A stretch of DNA of 64,000 nucleotides from Oscillospiraceae bacterium (GCA_021200775.1 JAJQGB010000009.1:268353-332352), one strand, 5' to 3'; shown: positions 52,508-60,958, numbered from the stretch's first letter. Program-made: numbers and translations. Notes: a model not told the origin generated them from the letters alone.

Positions 52508-52998
52508 TCACAATCCACACTTCATCTTATATCTCCCCACGCAACTCCCATCCGCCATCACATCCTGGAATTCCTCAACAACAGCAAAACCGCATTTTTG
52601 ATAGCACTTCTGAGCATTTACATTGTCGGCGTTGGTGTAAAGTGCCACGGCTTGTATCCTCTATCTTTTAAATTTTTGAGAAGCCTTTGCAGTACGGCTG
52701 TCCCAATTCCGCAGTGTTGATATTCCGGCAGGAGCACCGCCATCTTCAGATATGCAATTCTGTAAGTCGATTGAAGATTATTAAACGAAAACCAGCCGAT
52801 TCTATCGCCATTCAGCCAAACCAAATAATTCTCCTCGTCGGAATCATCTTCCCAAACACTAACCGCTTCTTTCCAGTCGTCAAGAGTCGTTGGAACTTCG
52901 TTAAGCCTCCCAAGAATCCTGTCATCATTCATGAGAAGGCATAAAAATTCGGCATCATCCGACACAGCTTTTCTGATATCAACCTTATAATCTTCCAA
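52508..52998 (-). pseudogene. GNAT acetyltransferase with a frameshift near the C-terminus
   Basis: The first part has DDAEFLCLLMNDDR, the acetyl-CoA-binding QHCGIGTAVLQRLL and LKDRGYKP. At about 52655 one base is missing: the G7-free break changes AVALYTNADNVNAQKCYQKC into PWHFTPTPTM and a stop. In the second frame the ending reads CYQKCGFAVVEEFQDVM to KMKCGL. The intact protein would have about 164 residues. Sequencing error is possible. Confidence 0.8.
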
Positions 52999-53083
52999 CT
53001 ATTTGCTGTCCTCCTATTACGTCACTGTGGTAGAGCCCACAAATCCAGTTACATATAAACAATCATCAAAACCAATCAAATAC

Positions 53084-53118
53084 AAGACAAGCCCCGCAAA
53101 CAAGCCATTTGCGAGGCT
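53084..53118 (-). terminator. Terminator of tRNA-Pro
   Basis: On the minus strand GCCTCGCAAA and TTTGCGGGGC form a stem followed by TTGTCTTG. Confidence 0.7.
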
Positions 53119-53128
53119 TCATTTTAAC

Positions 53129-53205
53129 TGGTCTGAGTGACGGGACTTGAACCCACGGCCTCTACCACCCCAAGGTAGCGCTCTACCAAGCTGAGCTACA
53201 CCCAG
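53129..53205 (-). tRNA. tRNA-Pro (anticodon GGG)
   Basis: On the minus strand the acceptor stem CTGGGTG/CACTCAG, D-arm AGCTCAGCTTGGTAGAGC, anticodon stem CTACC/GGTAG with loop TTGGGGT (anticodon GGG), GTTCAAG T-loop and an encoded CCA form a complete 77-nt tRNA. The discriminator is A. Confidence 0.95.
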
Positions 53206-53310
53206 ATTCACAACGCTTGATATTATATCACACCCCGCCAAAAAAAGCAAGCCCTAATTTCAGTTTTTTGCGATTTTTTGGGAAAGGGATTTGCGGGCAT
53301 CCGATTTATC

Positions 53311-53339
53311 TTGTCAAACTCCGAAAGTTATGTTATACT
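53311..53339 (+). promoter_or_regulatory. Promoter of the metalloprotease-like gene
   Basis: TTGTCA (53311-53316) and TATACT (53334-53339) with a 17-bp spacer. Confidence 0.7.
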
Positions 53340-53378
53340 TTAAACATCGGCAAATTTTATCTGATAGGGGATTCTTGC

Positions 53379-54209
53379 ATGATAATATACGATAGAATAG
53401 CAACAGATTATTTGAACGGTCTGGATATCAGCGTTTATCGTGATGAGTGGTACTTTACAAAGACCGAAACTTCGAAATTTAATGAAGGTGAGTTTTTCAC
53501 TCTACCTAGTGCAGATGCAGGGCAGTTGGAAAAAGCTCAGATAGTGTATGACGCAATCAGTGCCACGGCACATAACTTTAATCCTGTAAACAGACGGCTA
53601 TGGGATTTGCTTTTTCCTGATTGGCAAAACTTACTGAAGAATACTGGTGTTGATTTGATAGTGGGATTTCCTGAACCGTATGATGCGACAGTGGAGCTTG
53701 ACGAACAGGGAGATTGCCATGTCATTTTTGATTTGATTCTTTGGACAAAGTACGTTGGAAAATGCGATATTGAGGCAACTGCCCGAAATCTTTTGTCGCA
53801 TGAGTTCAGTCATGTTTTGCTACATCATTATCGTCCTGAGCTGACGGAGATAACCGATGATACTGACTATCTCAGCCACCTGGATGTGATAACTTTCGAC
53901 GAGGGATTTGCTCATTTGCTGTCATATGATACCACGGAAATTGACGCAGTAGATTGGCAAAGCGAAAAGCTTATTAATGTGTACGAGCAGTGCAGAAAAA
54001 AGCTCGAAGATGCCATCGCTGAGAAAGACTCTGACAAACAGAATCGCCTTTTGTATGAGGCACTTTGCGGCAATTATTATGAGAAATACGCCTGCATGTG
54101 CGGGATGCTATACCTCGCAAATCTGTGGCTCAAAGGTGGAGATATGGCTCTCAAAGATGCGGTGGATTCTGGCTGTAATGGTTTTGCAAATAAGGCGATA
54201 GTGAAATAA
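53379..54209 (+). CDS. Putative zinc metalloprotease of unknown family
   Basis: This 276-residue protein starts at ATG 53379 behind AGGGGA. The centre has LLSHEFSHVLLHHY, matching the HExxH zinc-binding and catalytic motif, and later ITFDEGFAHLLSY, which may supply the third ligand Glu. No signal peptide is seen. The arrangement recalls DUF2268-like proteases, but I cannot assign it firmly. It stands alone between a promoter and terminator. Confidence 0.7.
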   Translation: MIIYDRIATDYLNGLDISVYRDEWYFTKTETSKFNEGEFFTLPSADAGQLEKAQIVYDAISATAHNFNPVNRRLWDLLFPDWQNLLKNTGVDLIVGFPEPYDATVELDEQGDCHVIFDLILWTKYVGKCDIEATARNLLSHEFSHVLLHHYRPELTEITDDTDYLSHLDVITFDEGFAHLLSYDTTEIDAVDWQSEKLINVYEQCRKKLEDAIAEKDSDKQNRLLYEALCGNYYEKYACMCGMLYLANLWLKGGDMALKDAVDSGCNGFANKAIVK

Positions 54210-54215
54210 GATGAG

Positions 54216-54246
54216 AGCGACCCTCACAGTCGCTCTTGCTTTTTGA
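54216..54246. terminator. Terminator, AGAGCGAC stem (second copy)
   Basis: AGAGCGAC and GTCGCTCT pair around CCTCACA, followed by TGCTTTTT. It also lies at the end of the convergent gene on the minus strand. Confidence 0.8.
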
Positions 54247-54445
54247 AAACGATAGCCAACCCAACACAAGCGGCAATCCCTATCCCATATGGGACAGCAT
54301 ACAAAAACGCGACGCCTGGAGGGGCGCTATAGCCAGCATACTCCATCCCCCAGCGGATGGCGCAATAGTTATATGCCACGACAGCGCACATGATGTCTGA
54401 CAGAATAACTGCCAGAGCGCCAAAGATGACAGACAATTTTTTCAT
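54224..54445 (-). CDS. Small two-span membrane protein
   Basis: This 73-residue protein starts at ATG 54445 behind AAGGGAG and has two hydrophobic segments (KLSVIFGALAVILSDIMCAV and FLYAVPYGIGIAACVGLAIVF). It follows the XRE regulator by 14 bp, so it is probably cotranscribed. The function is unknown. Confidence 0.7.
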   Translation of the reverse strand: MKKLSVIFGALAVILSDIMCAVVAYNYCAIRWGMEYAGYSAPPGVAFLYAVPYGIGIAACVGLAIVFKKQERL

Positions 54446-54459
54446 ACGAATTACTCCCT

Positions 54460-54915
54460 TCATTTCCGCTTCGTGTCTTTAAGGAGTAGCATTGAGCCGA
54501 CAACAATGGCGGCTATACAAGCGATCAGGAAAACACCATTCCCGTCTATGGCAATCGTCGACGATTCGCCAATTTGATTTGACGCAGTGGGGCTGAGTAT
54601 CGACAACAATCCCCACACAATCAGGCAGATAGCCCCGCCTATGCAAGCAACGATTCCCAGAATCCATTGAGTACGGTTTGCCGTCGGAGAGGTTACTTTT
54701 TCGTCTGTTGGCGAAGGCTCACCGTCCTTCAACAGGTAATCCAGCGAAATATTGAAGTAGTTGCTGATGGCGACGAGCTTATCGCTTTCTGGAATTGAAC
54801 TGCCCGACTCCCATTTTGAAATCGCCTGCCGGGATACATTAAGCTCCTCCGCTAGCTGCTCCTGCGAAAGACCGCTCTTTTTACGAAGCGCATATAGTTT
54901 TTCCGATAAAGCCAT
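54460..54915 (-). CDS. XRE-family regulator with a C-terminal membrane region
   Basis: The 151-residue protein begins MALSEKLYALRKKSGLSQEQLAEELNVSRQAISKWESG, a classic XRE helix-turn-helix at residues 5-60. Two hydrophobic segments (WILGIVACIGGAICLIVWGLL and VFLIACIAAIVVGSMLLL) follow. Membrane-tethered XRE proteins often control the small membrane genes beside them. ATG 54915 follows AAAGGAGG. Confidence 0.88.
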   Translation of the reverse strand: MALSEKLYALRKKSGLSQEQLAEELNVSRQAISKWESGSSIPESDKLVAISNYFNISLDYLLKDGEPSPTDEKVTSPTANRTQWILGIVACIGGAICLIVWGLLSILSPTASNQIGESSTIAIDGNGVFLIACIAAIVVGSMLLLKDTKRK

Positions 54916-54984
54916 ATTTCCTCCTTTCACCCTAAGCATACCATCAAAGTGGGTAGAACTCTATACATCCGGATAAGCAATTCC

Positions 54985-54999
54985 GCAACCGTCGGTTGC
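54985..54999. promoter_or_regulatory. Perfect seven-base dyad upstream of the XRE gene
   Basis: GCAACCG and CGGTTGC flank one base. It could be an XRE operator or a short terminator for the gene at 55010. Confidence 0.45.
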
Positions 55000-55009
55000 A
55001 AATGGGATT

Positions 55010-55675
55010 TTAATTGTATATCTCAACCTTACCAAGCACTTTTATATTCCCACTATCAACTACAATCGCTCCCTTACCTAGATGTGTAGCATAAACTGTC
55101 TTGCCACGTTCTTTTATCACTCTACGGATAGAAGCATCCTGTATATCTGTGCCTTCATAGTGGACTTCCAGATAAAAGTCATCGAGATAGCCAAGACCCT
55201 CATAGTAGGAAAATTCGGGGTAATCATCATCAGGAGAAAGGTGATACTCCGAAAGCTGAATCAGAGCTCCGGCACTATATCCCATAATGATGCCTTTATG
55301 GTTCACAATCGTATCATATAAATCAAGTTCCTTGATTCGCTCAAACATTCTGTCCGGCAAGCCGCCGAGGAAGTACAGAATATCGGCATTTTCGATTTTT
55401 TGTTTTGCAGTTTCTTTACTGTCCGTAAAATAGTTTAAGAAATCGATGTTATCCTCGGAAATACCATATGCAGTCAAGCCACCAACGATACCGTTGTAAT
55501 ATTTACCGTTGTCCTTGCCGTAGAGAGCATTCCAATCCTCTGGGCTCCTCACACGGTTATCCCGGTAGGCAAGAGCGATAACCGTAACCTTGTGGCTCGG
55601 CTTGATATATGCTTTCAATTCATTATACAGCCACGGCACGGCAATGTCGTAGCCTTCAAGTAAAATGTTAATCAT
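55010..55675 (-). CDS. Peptidase S51-like protein (dipeptidase E family)
   Basis: This 221-residue protein resembles dipeptidase E: ILLEGYDIAVPWLYNEL, ENADILYFLGGLPDRMFERI and IIMGYSAGALIQLS, with the nucleophile Ser in GYSAGA. The class I glutamine-amidotransferase-like fold is expected. The substrate is unknown, since members range from Asp-dipeptidases to cyanophycinases. The start at 55675 has AAAGGA 13 bases upstream. Confidence 0.85.
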   Translation of the reverse strand: MINILLEGYDIAVPWLYNELKAYIKPSHKVTVIALAYRDNRVRSPEDWNALYGKDNGKYYNGIVGGLTAYGISEDNIDFLNYFTDSKETAKQKIENADILYFLGGLPDRMFERIKELDLYDTIVNHKGIIMGYSAGALIQLSEYHLSPDDDYPEFSYYEGLGYLDDFYLEVHYEGTDIQDASIRRVIKERGKTVYATHLGKGAIVVDSGNIKVLGKVEIYN

Positions 55676-55750
55676 AGTTTTTACGAATCCTTTTTTTATA
55701 TCTCTTTCCCCACCATAACAAACTCATTCGTCTAGTATTCCTCTTGACAC

Positions 55751-55779
55751 AGTATACCATACTCCCAAAACAAAAGCAA
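55751..55779 (-). promoter_or_regulatory. Promoter of the S51-like gene
   Basis: On the minus strand TTGCTT (55779-55774) and TATACT (55756-55751) are 17 bp apart. Confidence 0.65.
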
Positions 55780-55803
55780 GAGCGACCGTAAAAGTCGCTC
55801 TTA
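55779..55803 (-). terminator. Terminator, AGAGCGAC stem (third copy)
   Basis: AGAGCGAC and GTCGCTCT pair around a seven-base loop after the HEPN remnant, followed on the minus strand by TGCTTTTG. Confidence 0.75.
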
Positions 55804-55809
55804 CAATTT

Positions 55810-55908
55810 CTATTCAATATTATCGAGATAAGCCTTGACAGCCTCGCAAAACTCCTTGGCTTTTTCGTACTGTTCAACAGCTTCATCCACCGACAACAAT
55901 CCCTTCAT
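55810..55908 (-). pseudogene. HEPN toxin remnant (last 32 residues)
   Basis: Minus-strand frame MKGLLSVDEAVEQYEKAKEF continuing to AYLDNIE matches the C-terminal helix of HEPN proteins that pair with MNT antitoxins. The upstream 90-100 residues with the active-site RxxxxH are missing. It overlaps the end of the MNT gene. Confidence 0.6.
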
Positions 55909-56224
55909 TTTCAATATTCCTGTAGTACGGCAGAACGCGCTTCTTTTTTTCGAATTCGTCATACGGAATGACAGTCGGGGAGACGATAACTTCGTATTCA
56001 AGCCCTAAATCGTGAGAAACGTCCCAGACTTTTTCGAGTTCATGCTGTAGCTCGACTCGGTCGCCCTTTACGATTGCAACGACGTCAATATCAGAATCAT
56101 CATGATAGTCTCCCCGGGCATAGGAACCATAGAGGAGAATTTTCGTGATGTTGTCCCCATAAGTTTTTCTATAGGATTTCGCAACCTCGTCAAGAATTAT
56201 ATCCAGATCATGCCTTGAACACAT
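55883..56224 (-). CDS. MNT-type nucleotidyltransferase antitoxin (MntA-like)
   Basis: The 113-residue protein has the minimal nucleotidyltransferase motif LLYGSYARGDYHDDSDIDVVAIV (GS-x10-DxD) with a third acidic residue later (EYEVIVS). MntA proteins neutralise a HEPN toxin by AMPylation. The partner here is only a fragment, so it is an orphan antitoxin. It starts at 56224 behind GGCGGTG. A perfect dyad lies just upstream. Confidence 0.85.
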   Translation of the reverse strand: MCSRHDLDIILDEVAKSYRKTYGDNITKILLYGSYARGDYHDDSDIDVVAIVKGDRVELQHELEKVWDVSHDLGLEYEVIVSPTVIPYDEFEKKKRVLPYYRNIENEGIVVGG

Positions 56225-56236
56225 GTTATCACCGCC

Positions 56237-56255
56237 TTTTTAAACAGTTTAAAAA
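56237..56255. promoter_or_regulatory. Nine-base dyad before the MntA-like gene
   Basis: TTTTTAAAC and GTTTAAAAA flank a single A, between the -10 and the start codon. It is a likely autoregulatory operator. Confidence 0.55.
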
Positions 56256-56268
56256 CCTTTCTGATAAG

Positions 56269-56297
56269 ATTATAGCATATGGCAAAGAAAAAAGCAA
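56269..56297 (-). promoter_or_regulatory. Promoter of the MntA-like gene
   Basis: On the minus strand TTGCTT (56297-56292) and TATAAT (56274-56269) with a 17-bp spacer. Confidence 0.65.
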
Positions 56298-56381
56298 GTC
56301 GCATATCTCACATTCACCCCATCCCCGAAATCTTCATATACTGCAACAGGTACCAATCAAGTACGAAAGGACTGTTTTAGA

Positions 56382-57191
56382 TTGAACATTTTGATTATAG
56401 GCGGGGATGCCCGTCAGATATATTGTGCCGGGCGGTTGGCGCTTGAACCCGGTTTTGAAGTACGTCGGTTTGCTCTCGGAACTGATGCTTTTTCGGGAGA
56501 AGTCGCCCCGTGCGACGTTCTTCTCCTTCCATACAAGCCGGTGCAGGGAGAGACGATTGTCGGTTCTGTGGATGCAACCGGCGGGGAAGTTTACTTATCC
56601 GATACCCTGAATTGCGTCAGAGACGGCGGAGCGGTCTTTGCGGGAAAGATGGACAATGAAGTTGTAGATTCTCTCAAAGCGAGAAAAATCGCCGTCCACA
56701 ACTGGTTTTCGGATGAGACTCTGACACTCGAAAATGCCAGACTCACCGCCGAGGGTGCTTCACAAATCATTACGAAGAACGCTCCGGGCGGAGTCAGTGG
56801 CTCGAAGATTCTTATCTTAGGGAAGGGAAGAGTAGCAAAGGCTTGCGCCGAGCTATTCGGCAAAATGGGAGCAGATGTTATGATTGCGGCAAGGAGCAAA
56901 GAGCACCCGACCGATTTTATCAGCCCCGACGAAATCTCCAATGCCGATGTTATAGTGAACACCATCCCGGCACGAGTTTTCGGCGAAAAAGAACTTGCAC
57001 ATGTGAAGAAGGGGAGCTTCATACTAGAATTAGCTTCAAAGCCCTATGGAATCGACTTCGACAAAGCCCGTGAGATGGGGATTCCTGCGATTTTAGCTTC
57101 GGGCGTCCCCGGAAAATACACCCCCGAAGAAGCCGGAAGAGCGCTTGCCGAGTCTGTTTTCAGGCGTCTGAAAGAAGGCGACCCGAAATGA
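56382..57191 (+). CDS. dpaA: Dipicolinate synthase subunit A
   Basis: This 269-residue protein matches DpaA (SpoVFA): an N-terminal substrate domain MNILIIGGDARQIYCAGRLA and an NAD(P)-binding Rossmann part (SKILILGKGRVAKACAELFG). It ends VPGKYTPEEAGRALAESVF. With DpaB it makes dipicolinic acid in the mother cell during sporulation. The TTG start at 56382 follows AAAGGACTG. It overlaps dpaB by four bases. Its presence is good evidence that the organism forms spores. Confidence 0.92.
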   Translation: MNILIIGGDARQIYCAGRLALEPGFEVRRFALGTDAFSGEVAPCDVLLLPYKPVQGETIVGSVDATGGEVYLSDTLNCVRDGGAVFAGKMDNEVVDSLKARKIAVHNWFSDETLTLENARLTAEGASQIITKNAPGGVSGSKILILGKGRVAKACAELFGKMGADVMIAARSKEHPTDFISPDEISNADVIVNTIPARVFGEKELAHVKKGSFILELASKPYGIDFDKAREMGIPAILASGVPGKYTPEEAGRALAESVFRRLKEGDPK

Positions 57192-57778
57192 GCGACAGCA
57201 TAAGAATCGGCTTCGCCATGACCGGCTCATTCTGCACTTTCAAACAGGCATTTGAGACAGCCGAAAGTCTTGTCAGCGCCGGTTATGACCTGACGCCAAT
57301 TATGTCCTTCAACGCATATAATCTCTCAACCCGTTTCGGGACCGCTGAAGAGAACAGAGCCAGGATAGAGAGCATCACCGGCAAAGAAATCATCCACACG
57401 ATAGAGTCTGCCGAGCCAATAGGTCCGAAAAGGCTTTTCGACCTGATTGTAATCTGCCCGTGCACGTCAAACACCCTTGCCAAGCTCGCAACCGGCATAA
57501 ACGACACTCCGGTTACAATGGCAGTCAAAAGCCATCTCAGGAATCAGCGACCGGTTGTGATAGCTGTCTCGACGAACGACGCCCTTGCAGGAGCCGCAAA
57601 GAACATCGGGCTTCTGGAGAACATGAAGCATTACTACTTCGTCCCATATCGCCAGGACGACTATATCTTAAAGCCTTTTTCGATGGTCGCAGACTTCTCG
57701 AAGCTTCAGAAAACGATTGAGCTCGCATTATCCGATATTCAAGCTCAGCCAATGGTTGAAAACCGCATAGATAAATAG
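57188..57778 (+). CDS. dpaB: Dipicolinate synthase subunit B
   Basis: This 196-residue flavoprotein-like protein (SpoVFB) begins IRIGFAMTGSFCTFKQAFETAESL and has CPCTSNTLAKLATGINDTPVTMA, the core of the flavoprotein decarboxylase-like family, and FVPYRQDDYILKPFSMVADFS. It completes the DpaA enzyme. It is coupled to dpaA (ATGA) and followed by a terminator. Confidence 0.93.
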   Translation: MSDSIRIGFAMTGSFCTFKQAFETAESLVSAGYDLTPIMSFNAYNLSTRFGTAEENRARIESITGKEIIHTIESAEPIGPKRLFDLIVICPCTSNTLAKLATGINDTPVTMAVKSHLRNQRPVVIAVSTNDALAGAAKNIGLLENMKHYYFVPYRQDDYILKPFSMVADFSKLQKTIELALSDIQAQPMVENRIDK

Positions 57779-57780
57779 CA

Positions 57781-57815
57781 CAAAGCCTTCTCAAAAACGG
57801 AGGGCTTTGTTGTTT
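57781..57815 (+). terminator. Terminator of dpaAB
   Basis: AAAGCCTTCTC and GGAGGGCTTT pair before a T-rich run. Confidence 0.75.
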
Positions 57816-57864
57816 TCTTATCCGAAATTCGAGAAAAATACCTGCAAATTACACCTTATTTCTA

Positions 57865-57894
57865 TTTACAAGTAGAGCAGAATTATGCTAAAAT
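57865..57894 (+). promoter_or_regulatory. Promoter of the alcohol dehydrogenase gene
   Basis: TTTACA (57865-57870) and TAAAAT (57889-57894) with an 18-bp spacer. The leader has GGCTC/GAGCC (57909-57928) as a small stem. Confidence 0.65.
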
Positions 57895-57967
57895 AAGTAC
57901 GGTTCAAAAGGCTCACACCTCGCGAGCCTGAGAACTTAATTACAATATTACATGGAGGTCAAATATA

Positions 57968-59185
57968 ATGGCAAGATTTACTTTACCTCGTGATTTATAT
58001 CACGGAAAAGGCTCGCTTGAGACCCTTAAGACTCTTAAGGGCAAGAAAGCAATCATTGTTGTCGGCGGCGGCGCAATGAAGAGAAACGGATTCTTGCAGA
58101 GAGCTGAGGATTACCTCAAAGAAGCAGGAATGGAAGTTAAGGTTCTCGAAGGCGTTGAGCCGGATCCTTCCGTTACCACCGTTATGAACGGTGCACAGGT
58201 TATGCTCGACTTCGAGCCTGACTGGATTGTTGCAATGGGCGGCGGTTCACCTATCGATGCCGCTAAGGCAATGTGGATTAAGTATGAGTATCCCGAGTGC
58301 ACTTTCGAGGATATGTGCAAGGTCTTCGGTATTCCCGAGCTCCGTAAGAAGGCTCACTTCTGCGCTATTCCTTCCACTTCCGGTACCGCTACCGAAGTCA
58401 CTGCATTCTCCATCATCACCGACTATGACAAGGGTATCAAGTATCCTATCGCTGACTTCGAGATTACTCCCGATGTCGCAATCGTAGACCCTGACTTGGC
58501 AGAGACCATGCCCAAGAAGCTTGTTGCTCACACCGGTATGGACGCTATGACCCACGCTATCGAAGCTTATGTTTCCACCGCTAACTGCGACTACACTGAC
58601 CCGCTTGCTATCCATGCTATCGAAATGATCATGAAGGAGCTCATTCCTTCCTACAACGGCGACATGGATGCAAGAGCTAAGATGCACAATGCTCAGTGCC
58701 TCGCTGGTATGGCATTCTCCAATGCACTCCTCGGTATCGTACATTCAATGGCTCACAAGACCGGTGCCGCATTCGCTGACTACGGCGCACATATCATCCA
58801 CGGTGCCGCAAACGCTATGTACCTTCCCAAGGTCATCGCTTTCAATGCTAAGGACCCGACCGCTAAGAAGCGTTATGGCGTAATCGTTGACTACATGGGT
58901 CTCGGTGGCTCTAATGATGACGAGAAGGTCAAGCTCCTCATCGACTACCTCCGTGGCATGAACGACGAGCTCAACATTCCTCACTGCATCAAGAACTACG
59001 GTGCTGACAGCTATCCTTGCGAGCAGGGCTTCGTTCCTGAGGAAGTATTCCTTGAGAGACTCCCTGAAATTGCTAAGAACGCTATCGGCGACGCTTGCAC
59101 CGGTTCCAATCCTCGTATTCCTACTCAGGAAGAGATGGAGAAGCTCCTCAAGTGCTGCTACTACGACACCGAAGTCGACTTCTAA
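57968..59185 (+). CDS. Iron-containing alcohol dehydrogenase
   Basis: This 405-residue enzyme has the family's NAD site MGGGSPIDAAKAMW, the IPSTSGTATEVTAFSII signature, DPDLAETMPKKLVAHTGMDAMTHAIEAYVS with metal ligands Asp and His, and GIVHSMAHKTGAAF and HGAANAMYLP with further His ligands. It likely reduces acetaldehyde or butyraldehyde in fermentation. Codon use is highly biased like that of enolase, so it is strongly expressed. Confidence 0.95.
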   Translation: MARFTLPRDLYHGKGSLETLKTLKGKKAIIVVGGGAMKRNGFLQRAEDYLKEAGMEVKVLEGVEPDPSVTTVMNGAQVMLDFEPDWIVAMGGGSPIDAAKAMWIKYEYPECTFEDMCKVFGIPELRKKAHFCAIPSTSGTATEVTAFSIITDYDKGIKYPIADFEITPDVAIVDPDLAETMPKKLVAHTGMDAMTHAIEAYVSTANCDYTDPLAIHAIEMIMKELIPSYNGDMDARAKMHNAQCLAGMAFSNALLGIVHSMAHKTGAAFADYGAHIIHGAANAMYLPKVIAFNAKDPTAKKRYGVIVDYMGLGGSNDDEKVKLLIDYLRGMNDELNIPHCIKNYGADSYPCEQGFVPEEVFLERLPEIAKNAIGDACTGSNPRIPTQEEMEKLLKCCYYDTEVDF

Positions 59186-59212
59186 TCAGCAAATTCCATT
59201 TGACTCCTTTCG

Positions 59213-59246
59213 CTCAACACAGGCTTCGGTCTGTGTTGAGCTGTTT
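59213..59246 (+). terminator. Terminator of the alcohol dehydrogenase gene
   Basis: CTCAACACAG pairs with CTGTGTTGAG around GCTTCGGT, followed by CTGTTT. Confidence 0.75.
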
Positions 59247-59278
59247 AGGGGGATTTTACGAAAGAAGGAGAACCCATT

Positions 59279-59863
59279 ATGGAACTAAGAGACAAAAACG
59301 GACTCACCGAAGCCGAATTTCTTGCCAGCTACAGCCCGAAAAACTATCCTCGTCCGTCCCTGACTGCCGACGCAGTCATCTTTACCGGAACGAAGGACAA
59401 TCTGAAGCTTTTGCTTATAAAGCGTGGAGGACACCCATATCTAGGCTGTTATGCTCTCCCAGGCGGCTTCGTAAACCCGAACGAAACGGTGGAGCAGGCG
59501 GCAAGAAGGGAACTATCCGAAGAAACCGGACTTAATGAAACCAGAATGTCACTTGTAGGCGTCTACAGCAAGCCCAGCAGAGACCCAAGAACCTGGGTAG
59601 TCTCCACAGCATTTTACGCTTATCTTGAAAACGGAGTCACCCCGACCGCCGGAGACGACGCATCAGATGCAAAACTCTTTTCGCTTGAATATAAGCTTAC
59701 ATCGGACACCTGCACCTTCATCCTCACAAACGGCGAAGACAGGCTTTCCGGCTCCACGAGATTTTCGCAGGACGGTATGCCGACCGAAATCATAAATTCC
59801 GAAGGTCTTGCCTTCGACCACGCCGCAATCATAGCGGACGCAATAAGAAAACTCATGGCATAA
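59279..59863 (+). CDS. Nudix hydrolase
   Basis: The 194-residue protein carries a full Nudix box, GGFVNPNETVEQAARRELSEETGL, split here as GGFVNPNE, then RRELSEETGL. The N-terminus has RPSLTADAVIFTG and the centre SKPSRDPRTWVVSTAFYA, as in the NrtR/ADP-ribose pyrophosphatase-like branch. It probably cleaves an ADP-ribose-type or other nucleoside diphosphate. ATG 59279 follows AAGGAG. Confidence 0.88.
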   Translation: MELRDKNGLTEAEFLASYSPKNYPRPSLTADAVIFTGTKDNLKLLLIKRGGHPYLGCYALPGGFVNPNETVEQAARRELSEETGLNETRMSLVGVYSKPSRDPRTWVVSTAFYAYLENGVTPTAGDDASDAKLFSLEYKLTSDTCTFILTNGEDRLSGSTRFSQDGMPTEIINSEGLAFDHAAIIADAIRKLMA

Positions 59864-59867
59864 AAAA

Positions 59868-59897
59868 TCCCGTAGATTCGTCTACGGGAACTTTTTT
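59868..59897. terminator. Bidirectional terminator between Nudix and HAD genes
   Basis: TCCCGTAGA and TCTACGGGA pair around TTCG and are followed by TTTTTT. Confidence 0.88.
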
Positions 59898-60804
59898 AAT
59901 CAAGATGCTTCGGTGCGGCGGAAACCTGCTTGCCGATGTGCTCCTTCTCTTCAAGATAGATTCTGTCGGCGTACTCCCGAACCTTGTTGCAAATCCACAT
60001 ATAAGCCGTCGTGCCTTCCGAATAGTCCGCCTCGGCGTACATGTTGATTCTGCCATCGTGGCGCATCTTTTCGACCTGGTTGAAGGCGGTGATGTTACCC
60101 TTCGGATAGATTGCAAATGTAGAGCCGCCGTTTTTGTTGACGACCGAGAATGCCGGAATGTCGCTCGGACCGTCGGCAATGTAAATCATGTTCTTGAACT
60201 TGACCCTGCGGAACTCTTCGGCGAGAGTACTGTTGACGTCGACACCGTCCTGCTTCCCAACGCCTTTGTTAATCTCAAACAGAGCTCTTGTTTTGGAAGT
60301 GTTGTCGAGAGCACAGATAACCTCGCTGATGACCGGCTTTCCCTCGGCGTTCGGAGCTTCTAAGAGCTCACAGCCCCAGATGTCCTCGACGTAGTCGTTC
60401 ACAACTGAGCCCCGAATCGTCTCGGCGGTGCCGGTGCTGACGATGTAGTGCTCAACCTTGATACCGTATTCCTGATACTTCGGCTCGTTCGCCACGACGT
60501 TCTTTATGCTGTCGAAAATCTCCGGCACGCCGTTGTAGAACCGAAGCCTCTGCCCATATTCACGAAGCTTTGCGTTCGATAAATCCTTGAACTTCCCACT
60601 CTGGGCATACTTTATAAGAAAGTTCAGGTAGCAAGTGTCCGCATTGACCCGAACTCCGGTTTTCTTGATTTCCTCGGCAAATGCGTCGACTTCCTTCCAG
60701 AACTCGCTCCCGTCAACCCCATTGTCTTCAAAAATCGGCGTCTGCATATACTCGCTTACAAGCGTCTTGTCAAAATCCCATATAACCGCAATAATATTAG
60801 CCAT
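59896..60804 (-). CDS. HAD-family phosphatase
   Basis: This 302-residue protein begins IIAVIWDFDKTLVSEY, where DFDKT is HAD motif I with the nucleophile Asp. Motif II VSTGTAE and the motif IV region IYIADGPSDIPAF follow. It is therefore a magnesium phosphohydrolase. The natural substrate is unknown. ATG 60804 follows CAGGAG. Confidence 0.88.
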   Translation of the reverse strand: MANIIAVIWDFDKTLVSEYMQTPIFEDNGVDGSEFWKEVDAFAEEIKKTGVRVNADTCYLNFLIKYAQSGKFKDLSNAKLREYGQRLRFYNGVPEIFDSIKNVVANEPKYQEYGIKVEHYIVSTGTAETIRGSVVNDYVEDIWGCELLEAPNAEGKPVISEVICALDNTSKTRALFEINKGVGKQDGVDVNSTLAEEFRRVKFKNMIYIADGPSDIPAFSVVNKNGGSTFAIYPKGNITAFNQVEKMRHDGRINMYAEADYSEGTTAYMWICNKVREYADRIYLEEKEHIGKQVSAAPKHLD

Positions 60805-60839
60805 CTTAGTGTCTCCTGAATCTCAATTTTGTACATCTT

Positions 60840-60868
60840 ATAATAGCACTTTTTTGAGTGGACTGCAA
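60840..60868 (-). promoter_or_regulatory. Promoter of the HAD gene
   Basis: On the minus strand TTGCAG (60868-60863) and TATTAT (60845-60840) are 17 bp apart. Confidence 0.65.
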
Positions 60869-60885
60869 GACCCAAAATCACGAAC

Positions 60886-60914
60886 TTGACTTTGTGCACC
60901 ATGCAGAGTATAAT
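60886..60914 (+). promoter_or_regulatory. Promoter of the GH53 gene
   Basis: TTGACT (60886-60891) and TATAAT (60909-60914) with a 17-bp spacer. Confidence 0.75.
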
Positions 60915-60958
60915 AATCTTATTATAGAAAATCTAAAGCAGGAGGAGATTTTTTGAAC

